Notes under the pieces: generated by a model
Databases searched by the model: none
Told to the model about the DNA's origin: nothing
What the model saw: only the letters and a program-made list of their open reading frames with translations
NCBI RefSeq assembly: GCF_016612545.1
Contig: NZ_JAENRY010000006.1
Location: 1-64,000 of the forward strand
Direction of reading: 5' to 3'
From: Streptomyces sp. MBT65
Lineage (GTDB): Bacteria; Actinomycetota; Actinomycetes; Streptomycetales; Streptomycetaceae
Length of the DNA: 64,000 bases
Position numbers and translations under genes: made by a program
Part shown: one piece after another, positions 35,321 through 44,444 of the stretch
Numbering within the stretch: the stretch's first letter is position 1
Layout of the letters: every line of letters starts with the position of its first letter

Positions 35321-35361
35321 TGCCTATTCCCTATGCGTGGCGCATAGGCATCCCTTATGCA
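35321..35361. promoter_or_regulatory. Nested palindromes between divergent dehydrogenase and SDR genes
   Basis: CCTATGCG (35330-35337) and CGCATAGG (35341-35348) are perfect inverted arms around TGG. TGCCTAT (35321-35327) pairs with ATAGGCA (35344-35350), and a further TATGCAT follows. This is a strong operator-like structure in the only divergent promoter of the block; the LysR protein at 37466-38371 is the candidate ligand. Confidence 0.65.
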
Positions 35362-35481
35362 TGTCGCGAGAGATTCCTATTGGAGACCCACCACAACCTC
35401 GTGGCAGTGTCATGTGGAAACGACGGACGTGGCCGTCGGCCGCACGGCCGGGGAACGGGCCACCGCCCAAGGAGCGAAGCT

Positions 35482-36267
35482 GTGGATCTGGGAATTTCGG
35501 GCAAGACCGCGCTCGTGCTGGGCGGGGGTGGGGGTCTCGGCGGCGCGATCGCCCAGGCTCTCGCCGCGGAAGGGGCCGCTGTCGCCGTCGCGGACATCAG
35601 CCCACAGGCCGCAGAGAGCACCGCCGGGGCGGTGACCGACGCGGGCGGGAAAGCCGTGCCCCTGGAATGGGATCTCGCGGACCTGGGCGCGATCGACCAG
35701 CACGTCGCGGCAGTCGAAGGGGCGCTCGGTCCCGTGGACATCCTGGTCAACAACACGGGAGGGCCGCCGCCCTCGCCGGTTGCGGGGCAGGACCCTGACC
35801 TGTGGCTGAAGCACTTCCAGTCCATGGTGCTGTCCGTCATCGCGATCACGGACAGGGTCGTGCCGCTGATGCGGAGCCGCGGCTGGGGCAGGATCATCAC
35901 CAGCGCCAGCTCGGGGGTGATCGTCCCCATCCCCAACCTGGGGCTGTCGAACGCCTTGCGGGGCAGTCTGCTCGGCTGGTCCAAGACGCTGGCCCGGGAA
36001 GTCGCGGCCGAGGGGGTGACCTGCAACGTGGTCGTTCCGGGACGGATCGGCACCCAGCGGATCAAGTTCCTCGACCAGGCCAAGGCCGATCGGGAGGGCA
36101 AGTCCGTCGCGGAGACGTCCGCCGAGAGCGTCGCGTCGATCCCTGTGGGCCGCTACGGCGAGCCGCGGGAATACGCCGCGGCCGTCGCCTTCCTCGCAAG
36201 CGTGCAGGCTTCATACATCACAGGCTCGGTCATTCGCGTCGACGGCGGACTCATCGCCAGTCTCTGA
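35482..36267 (+). CDS. Atypical SDR-family protein lacking the catalytic tyrosine
   Basis: A 261-residue SDR-fold protein with the nucleotide loop VLGGGGGLGGAIA and VNNTGGPPP in place of NNAG. Where classical SDRs have YxxxK, this one reads LGLSNALRGSLLGW, so the Tyr and Lys are replaced. A Ser region is still present (SASSGV), and the VDGG C-terminus is normal. GTG 35482 has AAGGAG seven bases upstream. It may be a dehydrogenase with altered chemistry, an aldolase-like enzyme or a binding protein. It is followed by the DapA-type gene 32 bp later. Confidence 0.8.
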   Translation: MDLGISGKTALVLGGGGGLGGAIAQALAAEGAAVAVADISPQAAESTAGAVTDAGGKAVPLEWDLADLGAIDQHVAAVEGALGPVDILVNNTGGPPPSPVAGQDPDLWLKHFQSMVLSVIAITDRVVPLMRSRGWGRIITSASSGVIVPIPNLGLSNALRGSLLGWSKTLAREVAAEGVTCNVVVPGRIGTQRIKFLDQAKADREGKSVAETSAESVASIPVGRYGEPREYAAAVAFLASVQASYITGSVIRVDGGLIASL

Positions 36268-36299
36268 AAAAGGCATCGAATTTCTGAGGAGGCAGAACA

Positions 36300-37235
36300 A
36301 TGGCACCCCTGGACCGCAACACCCATGGTGTTTTCGCCATCGCACCAACGCCCTTCGACGAGGAAGGCGCAATCGATTTCGACTCGCTCAGCCGACTCGT
36401 CGACTTCTACAAAGACGCCGGCGTCACCGGACTGACCCTCCTGGGCCAGATGGGCGAAGCACCCAAGCTGTCCCACGACGAAAGTGTGCGCATCGTCCAG
36501 CACGTCATCAAGCGCACCGATCTGCCGATCATCGTGGGCGTCTCCGCACCCGGCTACGCCGCCATGCGGGCTCTCGCGGTCGACGTCATGTCAGCCGGGG
36601 CCGAGGGCGTCATGATCGCCCCGCCGAACACGCTGCGTACCGACGACCAGATCGTGAGCTACTACGAGGGAGCGGCGGGCGCCATCGGCGCGGACGTGCC
36701 GTTCGTGATCCAGGACTATCCGCTGTCCTTCTCCGTCGTCATGTCCCCTGCCGTCATCGCCCGCATCGCGAACGCCGCGCCAGGGTGCGTGATGCTCAAG
36801 CACGAGGACTGGCCGGGCTTGGAGAAGATCAGCGGACTCCGGCAACTCGAAGCCGATGGAGCGATGCCCCGCCTGTCGATCCTGTGCGGAAACGGCGGCC
36901 TCTTCCTGGACTTCGAGACCGAACGCGGAGCCGACGGAGCGATGACGGGCTACTGCGTGCCCGAACTCCTCGTCGACGTCGTGCGCCACACCGCCGCCGG
37001 CGACCGTGACGCCGCCCATGACATCTTCGACGCCCACCTGCCCCTGCTGCGCTACGAACAGCAGCCGGGCATCGGCCTGGCCGTGCGCAAGTATGTAATG
37101 AAGCGCCGCGGAATCCTGGCCTCCGACGCCCAGCGCAAGCCCGGGGCCGCGCTGTCGGCGCGTGCCCGCACCGAGGTCGACTACTTGCTGTCCCGGCTCA
37201 CCCGCAAGGACAGCAGGGTCACACTCACGGCATGA
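36300..37235 (+). CDS. DapA-family (dihydrodipicolinate synthase/aldolase-like) protein
   Basis: A 311-residue class I aldolase of the DHDPS/NAL superfamily. The Schiff-base lysine is K167 (VMLKHED) and the catalytic tyrosine Y140 (IQDYP). The usual GTTGE is LGQMGEAPKLS here, which argues against true lysine biosynthesis and for a sugar-acid or keto-acid aldolase/dehydratase. GAGGAGG precedes the ATG. Cotranscribed with the atypical SDR; with the divergent polyol-type dehydrogenase it would form a short sugar-acid degradation path. Confidence 0.87.
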   Translation: MAPLDRNTHGVFAIAPTPFDEEGAIDFDSLSRLVDFYKDAGVTGLTLLGQMGEAPKLSHDESVRIVQHVIKRTDLPIIVGVSAPGYAAMRALAVDVMSAGAEGVMIAPPNTLRTDDQIVSYYEGAAGAIGADVPFVIQDYPLSFSVVMSPAVIARIANAAPGCVMLKHEDWPGLEKISGLRQLEADGAMPRLSILCGNGGLFLDFETERGADGAMTGYCVPELLVDVVRHTAAGDRDAAHDIFDAHLPLLRYEQQPGIGLAVRKYVMKRRGILASDAQRKPGAALSARARTEVDYLLSRLTRKDSRVTLTA

Positions 37236-37465
37236 CCCACAGGTAACACCTCTCAGCAGCACAGCACCACGTCACCTGGCCCCGCCCCGCCAGCAGACCG
37301 GGACTCTGCCCAGATAGGAACACCCGTCTCCTGTATCCGACACGCGCTGCCCTCGCACATCCCCGCCAACGCGAGCTGCGTGCCATGCCGACTGATCCTG
37401 GAAGACACCGGATTTGTGGTCACAGCACGAGTACTGGGCAACGCTCGGCCGAGTAGCTTGATCAC

Positions 37466-38371
37466 ATGCAGCTACGTCAGCTGGAGTACTTCCTCGCGGT
37501 CTGGGAGGCGGGCTCCTTCAGCGGAGCGGCTGCGCGGCTCTATGTCACACAACCTTCGCTGTCCCAGCAGATCGGGGCCCTGGAGAAGGAGCTGGGCGCG
37601 GTCCTGCTGGAGCGCGGTCGGCAAGGGGTGACGCTGACTCCCGCGGGCCGTGTCTTTCTGCCCCGAGCACAGAACGTCGTCCGTGCGGTGCAGGACGCGC
37701 AGGACTCGGTGCGCGAGGTGGTAGAGGGCCGTCAGGGCGACGTCCACGTCCTGACCGTACGGTCCGTCGCCTCGGGGATTCTGCCGCCGTCCGCGGCGCG
37801 CTGGCACTCGACGTACCCCTCCACCGTGCTGAGACTGCACGACTACTCCCACCGCCGGGACCTCGAAGAGGCCATGCGCAGTGGCCAGGGTGACATCGCG
37901 GTCGGTCCACGGCCCGGCCCTTGGGAGGGGCCCGTCATCTCCCTGGGATATGAGGAGATGGTGGTGACCGGCTCGGCCGAATACCCGGCGGGGACCGCGG
38001 CTGATCCAGCCGAACTGGTCGCCGCCGACTGGGTGCTCTACGAGCAGGAACAGGGCATGAGCGAAGTGGTGGACCGCCTGGCAGGGCACCTCGGGTTCAC
38101 GCCGCGCGCCGTCGCACGCACGGGCCAGGTCTCCGCAGCGCTCCTGTTCGCGGTCGAGGGGATCGGCGTGACGGTGACACCGGAGAACGCGGTGCCGCTG
38201 CGCTGGTCGAGGCACGCCCGGCGGATCGGGCCCGGTTATTTCCGGGAGCTGGTGGTGTTCAGCAGAAAGCTCCCCTCCCAACTGGCCGAGCGGTACCGGG
38301 ACATGCTCACCACTGTGGAGTTGCCGCTGACCGCGGAGCGGGATCTGCCCGAAGGAGCACTCCGCTTCTAA
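37466..38371 (+). CDS. LysR-family transcriptional regulator
   Basis: A 301-residue LysR-type regulator. The N-terminal winged helix-turn-helix is QLEYFLAVWEAGSFSGAAARLYVTQPSLSQQIGALEKELG, followed by the two-lobed inducer-binding domain. It lies 230 bp downstream of the aldolase gene in the same direction with its own upstream region. Most likely it controls the 34-37 kb dehydrogenase/SDR/aldolase genes by binding the palindromes at 35321-35361. Confidence 0.9.
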   Translation: MQLRQLEYFLAVWEAGSFSGAAARLYVTQPSLSQQIGALEKELGAVLLERGRQGVTLTPAGRVFLPRAQNVVRAVQDAQDSVREVVEGRQGDVHVLTVRSVASGILPPSAARWHSTYPSTVLRLHDYSHRRDLEEAMRSGQGDIAVGPRPGPWEGPVISLGYEEMVVTGSAEYPAGTAADPAELVAADWVLYEQEQGMSEVVDRLAGHLGFTPRAVARTGQVSAALLFAVEGIGVTVTPENAVPLRWSRHARRIGPGYFRELVVFSRKLPSQLAERYRDMLTTVELPLTAERDLPEGALRF

Positions 38372-38674
38372 GGTCAACTTGCCCTGAGATCGAGGGTGTT
38401 GTTCCCGCATCTGAGTGATCAGTGTCAACGGCCACTCAGTTCTTCTGCGGATCGAGTCCACACCTCCACGGATGGGCAGATCCAGGGCTGGCCAACGGGC
38501 ATCCGAATACACCACTGGACCACAACCAGCCAAACGGCTACGCTGTTGCCAATATTAGAGGTGGCAGGAAACGCAGTCACCTGGGCTCGAGGGCGCTCAA
38601 GCCGTGACCCCACGGTCCGCCTGCCTTCACCAGCGCCCCTTCGTCCACAGTGCCGACCCCCCCAGGGGTAGACG
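38372..38674. other. Intergenic stretch without a recognisable gene
   Basis: Roughly 300 bp between the LysR gene and the reductase gene. I see no protein-family resemblance, no strong terminator hairpin and no repeat. The AGGGGTAG ribosome-binding region of the next gene lies at its right edge. Confidence 0.5.
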
Positions 38675-40024
38675 ATGCCCGTCCTGATCGTGATAGCGAT
38701 CTACGCTGTCCGGATCGCGCGCGCCCCCTTGGACGCGCGCCTGAAGAAGCGCAACGTCGGACCCCTGTCGGTCACGACCGGAGCGGTCATGCTCTATCTG
38801 GCCTGGGACTGGCTCAGGCCCGAGGGCCTGAGTGCTGTCTATTTCGTTGGCGAGTTCGCCGGCGTCCTGTCCGTCTACCTGATGTCCTGCACCTTGGTGC
38901 TGGCCACCCGCCTGATGTGGTTGGAGCAGTGGTTCGGCGGCCTGGACCGTATGTACCGTCAGCACAAGCTGTACGCCGTATGGTCCATACTCCTGCTGAC
39001 CCCCCACCTGCTCCTCCACTTTTTCTCCGGTTTCGACGGGAGCCGGTACGGCTACGCGCACCGGGCCGCGTCGGTTGGGGTGGGCCATCTCCTCGGTGCC
39101 GTCTCCGCCATCGGCCTGCTGCTGCTCGTCCTCATCTCGCTCGGCCAGGTCGGCCGCATCCTCCGACTGCCCTACGAGCGCTGGCTGTTCCTGCATCGCC
39201 TCACCGGCCTGCTACTCCTGTCGGCGCTGTTGCACGGCTGGTTCCTCGATCTCGTCATCACCGGATGCACGCCCCTCCTGGCGATCTACGTCACTATCGC
39301 CGCCATCGGCATGACCGCCTACACCTACGACGAACTGGTGCTACGGCACAGGGAACCCCGGGCGGACTACACCGTCGACCGCGTCGAGCGGCCGACACCC
39401 GACATCCTCGACCTCACCCTCACGCCCACCGGCGAGACGACGCTTCCCGTGACAGGAGGTCAGTTCGTATACCTGCGGGTCGGCGGCTGGCACGAACACC
39501 CCTTCAGCGTCGCAGGAACGCAAGCCGACGGCTCGGTACGCCTCACCATCCGTGCCCTGGGCCGCGGTACACGCGGCCTCTACACGGACATAAGTGAAGG
39601 ACACCCCGCAACCCTCAAGGGTCCTTACGGCATGTTCGACCACACCCTCGGCGGACCCCGGCAGATATGGATCGCGGGGGGCATCGGTATCGCACCCTTC
39701 CTCGGCTGGCTCACCCACCCCGGTACGGCGCCGCTCCGCACCGACCTCTTCTACTGCACCCCCACCGCCGAAGACGCACCGTTCCTCCCGGAACTCACCG
39801 CAGCGGCAGCACACCGCCCCGAGTTCCGGCTCCACCCGACGTTCAGCCGCAGCCACGGCCGTCTGACCGCCGAAAGAATCCAGGCCGAGGCCGGACCGAT
39901 CACCCCCGACACGCACGTCTTCCTCTGCGGCCCCGTCTCCATGATCGAAAACCTCACTCGCGCCCTCCATCGCCAGGGCGTCCCCCGCCGGCATCTCCAC
40001 GCCGAGCACTTCGCCTTCCGCTGA
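38675..40024 (+). CDS. Membrane ferric-reductase/ferredoxin-reductase-like flavoprotein
   Basis: A 449-residue protein. Residues 1-225 carry about six membrane helices of the ferric-reductase-like domain, with candidate haem His in LLTPHLLLHFF and SALLHGW. The C-terminal half is an FNR-type module: FAD-binding HPFS (WHEHPFSVAG), NAD-binding IAGGIGIAPFLGWL and the CGP motif (FLCGPVSM). It would move electrons from NAD(P)H through FAD and haem across the membrane. AGGGG precedes the ATG. No partner oxygenase is adjacent. Confidence 0.85.
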   Translation: MPVLIVIAIYAVRIARAPLDARLKKRNVGPLSVTTGAVMLYLAWDWLRPEGLSAVYFVGEFAGVLSVYLMSCTLVLATRLMWLEQWFGGLDRMYRQHKLYAVWSILLLTPHLLLHFFSGFDGSRYGYAHRAASVGVGHLLGAVSAIGLLLLVLISLGQVGRILRLPYERWLFLHRLTGLLLLSALLHGWFLDLVITGCTPLLAIYVTIAAIGMTAYTYDELVLRHREPRADYTVDRVERPTPDILDLTLTPTGETTLPVTGGQFVYLRVGGWHEHPFSVAGTQADGSVRLTIRALGRGTRGLYTDISEGHPATLKGPYGMFDHTLGGPRQIWIAGGIGIAPFLGWLTHPGTAPLRTDLFYCTPTAEDAPFLPELTAAAAHRPEFRLHPTFSRSHGRLTAERIQAEAGPITPDTHVFLCGPVSMIENLTRALHRQGVPRRHLHAEHFAFR

Positions 40025-40275
40025 CGAGCCGCCGACCGCACGGGTCACAACAGCTGTAGGCCTGATTGTCCGGCGACCGGTTGCCCCCCACCCAGGTGCT
40101 TGTGCGCCGGTGGTGCCTACGGCGGCGCCTGGCGTCCGCACTTCGATGGTCGTCGCGTATCCGCCGTGATCCCAGGGGTTCACTCCGTGATCCACGGGGC
40201 CACTGCCGCCTGAATCCACTCATTGAAGCAACGTCAATCTCCTCGCCATTCGGCCCTCCATTTGACTTCATGGAT

Positions 40276-40317
40276 CTAGGTGACCATTCTGATCACCTAG
40301 TAACCAAAATGGTCACC
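40276..40317. promoter_or_regulatory. Overlapping inverted repeats before the YhgE-like gene
   Basis: CTAGGTGA (40276-40283) pairs with TCACCTAG (40293-40300), and GGTGACCATT (40279-40288) pairs with AATGGTCACC (40308-40317). The repeated GGTGA-type half-sites fit two adjacent dimer sites for a MarR- or TetR-type repressor directly upstream of the start at 40336. No regulator gene is adjacent. Confidence 0.65.
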
Positions 40318-40335
40318 TCGAAGGGTGTGCACACC

Positions 40336-41643
40336 ATGGCAAACGGCAAGGGCGCGGCAGGGAGCAGGCTGGGGCCGCGGTTGTGGCTGGCCCCGGCCGT
40401 CATCGTCACCGTGGTCATGGCCGCGCTGGCGGCGCTGTACCTGGGAGGGACGGTCAACGCCTCCAAAGACCTCAACGACTTTCCCGTAGCGGTCATCAAC
40501 GCCGACACCGGCGCCACCAGCGCATCGGGACAGCGCATCGACGTCGGCAAGGAGATCGCCGACAGCCTGCGCAAGGGCGTCGACGACGACAAGTTCGATC
40601 TGCGTTTCGTCAGCCTCGCCACGGCGAAGAAGGACATGGGCAGGGGGAAGCTCTACGGTGCGATCGTCCTGCCCTCGGGCCTGAGCGAGAAGCTGATGAC
40701 GCTCACGGCGAGCGCGGCAACCGGCGGGGCCGCTGAGCAGCCTGCGGTCACCGTGTTCACCAATCCCCTCGCGAACACTTCCAGCGCATCCATCGTCAAT
40801 TCCTTCGCCTCTCAGGCGCTGGCCGAGGCGAACCAGACGGTGGGCAAACAGCTCCTCACCAGCGCTGCGCAGGCCACGGAAAAGGCCGGGTCCGGCAGTC
40901 GATCCGTCTCAGGGACCGCTCGCATCGTCCTGTCCGAGCCGATGCAGGTCCATGTCACACCCTTCAAGGAAGTGCCGGACGGCAGCGGCGGCGGCCTGTC
41001 GGCCTTCTACTACGCCCTCCTGCTGGCGCTGGCCGGCTTCACCGGCTCCCTGATCGCCACCAATCTCGTCGACTCCCAGCTCGGTTTCACTCCGTCGGAG
41101 ATCGGTCCGCTCTACCGCATGGAGAGCCACTCGGGTCGCAGCCGCTTGTCCACTCTTGCTCTGAAGTGGGGGCTCATGACGGGGATCGCGGTGGTCGTCA
41201 GCACCGTCTACCTCGGGATCGCGGACCGGATCGGCATGCCCCTGGACCACCCCGGGCAGCTCTGGCTGTTCAGCGTGCTGGCCATCACGGCCGTCGCAGT
41301 GGTCGCGCAGGCGATCCTCGCCCTGCTGGGCGGCCTGGGCATGGTGGTCAACCTCTTCCTCTTCATCGTGCTGTCGATCCCCAGCTCCGGGGGTACGACA
41401 CCGCTGGAAGCCATGCCCCCCTTCGTCCGCTTCCTCAGCTCGTTCGAGCCCATGCACCAGATCTATCTGGGTACGCGCTCGATCCTGTACTTCGGGGCCA
41501 GCTGGGATGCGGGGCTGGGGCGTGCGGTGATCGCCTCGGTGATCGCGGTCGGCCTCGGCCTCCTCGTCGGCGCCCTGGGTACTCGCGCCTACGACCTCAA
41601 GGGGCTGGCCAGGAAGCACACCGCTGCCGCTGCCGGGCAGTGA
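40336..41643 (+). CDS. YhgE/Pip-type ABC-2-like membrane protein
   Basis: A 435-residue membrane protein. There is one N-terminal helix (LWLAPAVIVTVVMAALAALYLGG), a ~190-residue extracytoplasmic domain starting LNDFPVAVINADTG, and a C-terminal group of five or six helices. This is the layout of YhgE/Pip (phage-infection protein) and DUF3533 families, related to ABC-2 permeases and involved in export or cell-envelope functions. ATG 40336 has AAGGG 11 bases upstream; ATG 40309 is possible but lies inside the operator. A hairpin terminator follows the stop. Confidence 0.82.
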   Translation: MANGKGAAGSRLGPRLWLAPAVIVTVVMAALAALYLGGTVNASKDLNDFPVAVINADTGATSASGQRIDVGKEIADSLRKGVDDDKFDLRFVSLATAKKDMGRGKLYGAIVLPSGLSEKLMTLTASAATGGAAEQPAVTVFTNPLANTSSASIVNSFASQALAEANQTVGKQLLTSAAQATEKAGSGSRSVSGTARIVLSEPMQVHVTPFKEVPDGSGGGLSAFYYALLLALAGFTGSLIATNLVDSQLGFTPSEIGPLYRMESHSGRSRLSTLALKWGLMTGIAVVVSTVYLGIADRIGMPLDHPGQLWLFSVLAITAVAVVAQAILALLGGLGMVVNLFLFIVLSIPSSGGTTPLEAMPPFVRFLSSFEPMHQIYLGTRSILYFGASWDAGLGRAVIASVIAVGLGLLVGALGTRAYDLKGLARKHTAAAAGQ

Positions 41644-41653
41644 ACCGCGGCCC

Positions 41654-41681
41654 TGCCGGGGATACTCCGACATCCCCGGCA
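41654..41681 (+). terminator. Hairpin terminator after the YhgE-like gene
   Basis: TGCCGGGGAT (41654-41663) and ATCCCCGGCA (41672-41681) are perfect 10-bp arms around an 8-base loop, 10 bases after the stop codon. There is no U-tract, as is usual in actinomycetes. Confidence 0.75.
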
Positions 41682-41873
41682 CCTGGTTCCGCCCGCCCCG
41701 GGAAGGATCGGGCCGCCGGGTAGGCGGCTGCGGAGGCGAAGGGAAACGTACGCCCCAAGCGAATCACCGTGCCGGGCCGGTTGGCGGGGGCCCCACGGCC
41801 GTTACAGATGCACCAGGCCGCTGAATCGCAGGGCGGCCCCTGTTCACCGGAGCTTCGCATCTTCCTGGAAGGT

Positions 41874-42480
41874 TCAGATCAGGGGTGTGAGCGTCTGGTC
41901 GAGGCCCGCGAGGACCTGGCCGAAGGCTTCGTAGCCGACAGCTCCGACAACTGCGCCGTGGCGAGCGGACGTGTTGGCGTCCCGCCAGATCCGCTGCAGC
42001 ACGTTGTTCTCCGCGAAGCTCGCCGCGCCGTGGGCGGAGAGCAGAGTCTGCAGGGCCGCGCAACCGGTCTCTGCGACGTATCCGACGTCCGCTCGCACCC
42101 GCGTCGAACATGCTGAGGTGCTCGGCCCGCGCCGCTGCCCGGTCGACGTCATCAGCGGCGCGGTATGCGTGCAGATGAGCGGTGTCGATCTTCAGCGCCG
42201 CCTCGGCGAGCTGGAGTTGGAACGCGGTCGAGTCTGCCTGTCGGGTGAAGAAGGCGTACGGGATCGCCTTCACCTGCCCCTTCTCCCGCACCAGGCTCAG
42301 CGCGGCCCGGGCCAGGCCGAGGTGGGTTGCGATGGCGGTAACGCCGAGTACGGAGCCGAGATTCGAGCGGTACAGGGCGCTGTCGGGATGTTCTTGCCTG
42401 CAAGGCCGGCTGTCACCGAGGCAAGCCGGTGCTCGGGGACGAAGCCCGTCTGCCCCGGGCACTCTGCGTTGCAGCGCCCG
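41874..42480 (-). pseudogene. Acyl-CoA-dehydrogenase-fold flavin monooxygenase, frameshifted fragment
   Basis: The minus strand encodes the C-terminal part of a DszC/SfnC-type (ACAD-fold, group D) flavin monooxygenase in three frames. TGFVPEHRLAS is in one frame, LYRSNLGSVLGVTAIATHLGLA in the second and VRADVGYVAETGCAALQTLL through NNVLQRIWRDANTSARHG in the third. One frameshift lies near 42378 (a single missing C in a CCCC-like run) and one near 42105-42112. The N-terminal ~200 residues are absent. A dead remnant. Confidence 0.78.
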
Positions 42481-42605
42481 GTCACCACCGGGACTCTCCA
42501 GCCACTGCACAAGATCACGCGCTCGGCACCGGCAGCCGCGGCGACGCCCGATGCCGACCGGGATGACTCCATGGGCCGGCGGCCTCAGATTCACGTTCTG
42601 ACTGG

Positions 42606-43295
42606 TCAGGCGTCGTCGCGCAGGTGGGCAAGCCCGCTGAGAAGGAGTTCGAGTCCGAAGGAGAACTCGTCCTCGATCGGAACGGGCATCGACCCGGCGA
42701 CGGTGACCGTTGCCGGGAACAAGGCTGGATCGACGCCCTGAAAGACGGCGGACAGTTGTGCGTCGTCGAGTTGCCCGCCGCCGCCATGACCGTTGACCTG
42801 TATGGCGAATCCGAGGACGTAGCGGGAGAGGGTGGCAAAGGCGTGCGCGGCCAGTCGCGGCGGGAAGCCGCTGTCGAGCAGCGCCGCGACACAGTGCTCC
42901 CGCAGTGCCATGGCGTTCGGCCCCAGGGGAATCTCTTCGACCATCAGGCGCGCAGCGTTCCGGTGCCGGGCCAGGGCCTCGAACATGGTGTGCGCGACCG
43001 TCCGTAGCCCTTGCTGCCAGCCCATCGCGAGGAGTTCGTCGCCGTTCAGTTTCACGGCGCCGAACATGCGGTCCACGACATGGGCGACCAGCGCTGCCCG
43101 GTTGTCGAAATGCCGGTACAGCGTCGCCGTGCCCGAGCCCAGGCGCTGGGCCAGCGTCCGCATCGAGAGAGCGTCGGCCCCTTCATCATCCACGATCTGC
43201 AATGCCGTAGAGACGATGCGCTCCAGCGGCACGGGAGGACGTCCCGGGCGCCGAGCCGATGCCGTGGCCGCTCGCACAGGACCAGCTGCTGCCAC
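42606..43295 (-). CDS. TetR-family transcriptional regulator
   Basis: A 229-residue TetR protein with the helix-turn-helix MRTLAQRLGSGTATLYRHFDN. GTG 43295 is preferred, with GAGGAGGTGG upstream. It is a full-length paralogue of the regulator truncated at 26968, sharing the VDxEGAxALSMR and IPxGPNAMALRExCVA segments. It lies upstream of the dead monooxygenase, which it may once have regulated. Confidence 0.85.
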   Translation of the reverse strand: MAAAGPVRAATASARRPGRPPVPLERIVSTALQIVDDEGADALSMRTLAQRLGSGTATLYRHFDNRAALVAHVVDRMFGAVKLNGDELLAMGWQQGLRTVAHTMFEALARHRNAARLMVEEIPLGPNAMALREHCVAALLDSGFPPRLAAHAFATLSRYVLGFAIQVNGHGGGGQLDDAQLSAVFQGVDPALFPATVTVAGSMPVPIEDEFSFGLELLLSGLAHLRDDA

Positions 43296-43848
43296 TGAAC
43301 GTCCACCTCCTCGGCCAGCACCATAACAGCAACACCGTATCCACTTTGGAGATCGCCGGTTGGGCATGGAGCGGCGGCGCCCCCTTCGATCAGCCCATGG
43401 CCGACCGCTCATTGGGGACTCCGGCACAGGCCAATCCCACTATGGGTTTGCCGCGGCCTTCGCTCCGTGCCAGGTTGGGGCAGGAACCGGCCGTCTGAGC
43501 CGACAGCGCCCAGGTCGATACCAACCACACTGGCCGAGAGCGGAACTTCGAGTGGCACCGACCGTGTCAAGGGGCCGTTGTGTTCCTGGCATGCGCCCGC
43601 GCGTCAGCAGTTCACGGCAGACCGGGCCTCGCACCGCCACACGCCGGGAGGCACGAACGGCCGGGCGTCAGAAGCCGGCTCGTCACCGCAGCACCTCGAG
43701 TGCGGAAGCGACCTCGACGACGTTCGCCGAGGGCACTCTGCCCCGGCCGAACTGTACAAGTGACGCAGCATTGCCTCAGCCGGCGCTGCGCACTGCTCGC
43801 CGGTCCCGTTGTTCCGTACTGCACCGCCGGCTACCCCGTCGCAGTGCC
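43296..43848. other. Decayed stretch without a recognisable gene
   Basis: About 550 bp between two TetR genes. A short minus-strand open stretch at about 43700-43770 (LVQFGRGRVPSANVVEVA) looks protein-like in composition, but I cannot assign it and it has no start. No RNA gene or repeat was seen. Confidence 0.4.
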
Positions 43849-44436
43849 TCAATCACCCGCGCCGGCATCGCCGTTGCCCCTGTGGCCCAGTGCGCCAAGG
43901 CTCGCGGCAATCACCACATCAGTGCGCTCGGTCCACCTGGCCTCACGGTTTGCCATCATCGTGACGGTCACAGCACCGATCGCGGACACCACCCGCACAT
44001 GCCGTTCCTCATCAGTCCAGACATCGGGATCGAAGGCTTCCATCAACATGCGCTGCGCCCCGGAGAGGCGCTGCATGATCTCGGGCTCTCGCGTCAGCCC
44101 GAAGGCGCCGACGATGAGCGCACCAGTCCCCGGCCACTCCTCGATCAGCTCGACCAGCGCACCGAGCAGGGCGGCGTCCCGCTCAAGCCCGACCGGGAGG
44201 CCCTCACCCGCAGCCGCCACTCGTGCGGCGTGTTCCTCCGCGCGAGCGACCACGGCGTCCTGGATCCGCTCCTTCGAGCCAAGGCGCTTCAGCACAGCCG
44301 CCTTGGAGTAGCCGGCACCGTCGGCGATCGCCTGCACGGGGCCCTGAGCGAACCCGTGCCGCGCAAAGACTGAGGCCGCCACGTCGATCAGGGCACGATC
44401 GATCTCGTCTCTGGTGGGCCTCACGGTTGGCTTCAT
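43849..44436 (-). CDS. TetR-family transcriptional regulator
   Basis: A 195-residue TetR protein with the helix-turn-helix VQAIADGAGYSKAAVLKRLGSKERI, where AVLKRLGSK replaces the usual YxHFxxK. No Shine-Dalgarno sequence precedes ATG 44436 and a long perfect inverted repeat begins nine bases upstream, so transcription is probably leaderless and autorepressed. No cognate target gene remains: the DNA on the other side of the operator is decayed. Confidence 0.83.
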   Translation of the reverse strand: MKPTVRPTRDEIDRALIDVAASVFARHGFAQGPVQAIADGAGYSKAAVLKRLGSKERIQDAVVARAEEHAARVAAAGEGLPVGLERDAALLGALVELIEEWPGTGALIVGAFGLTREPEIMQRLSGAQRMLMEAFDPDVWTDEERHVRVVSAIGAVTVTMMANREARWTERTDVVIAASLGALGHRGNGDAGAGD

Positions 44437-44444
44437 GACCAAAG

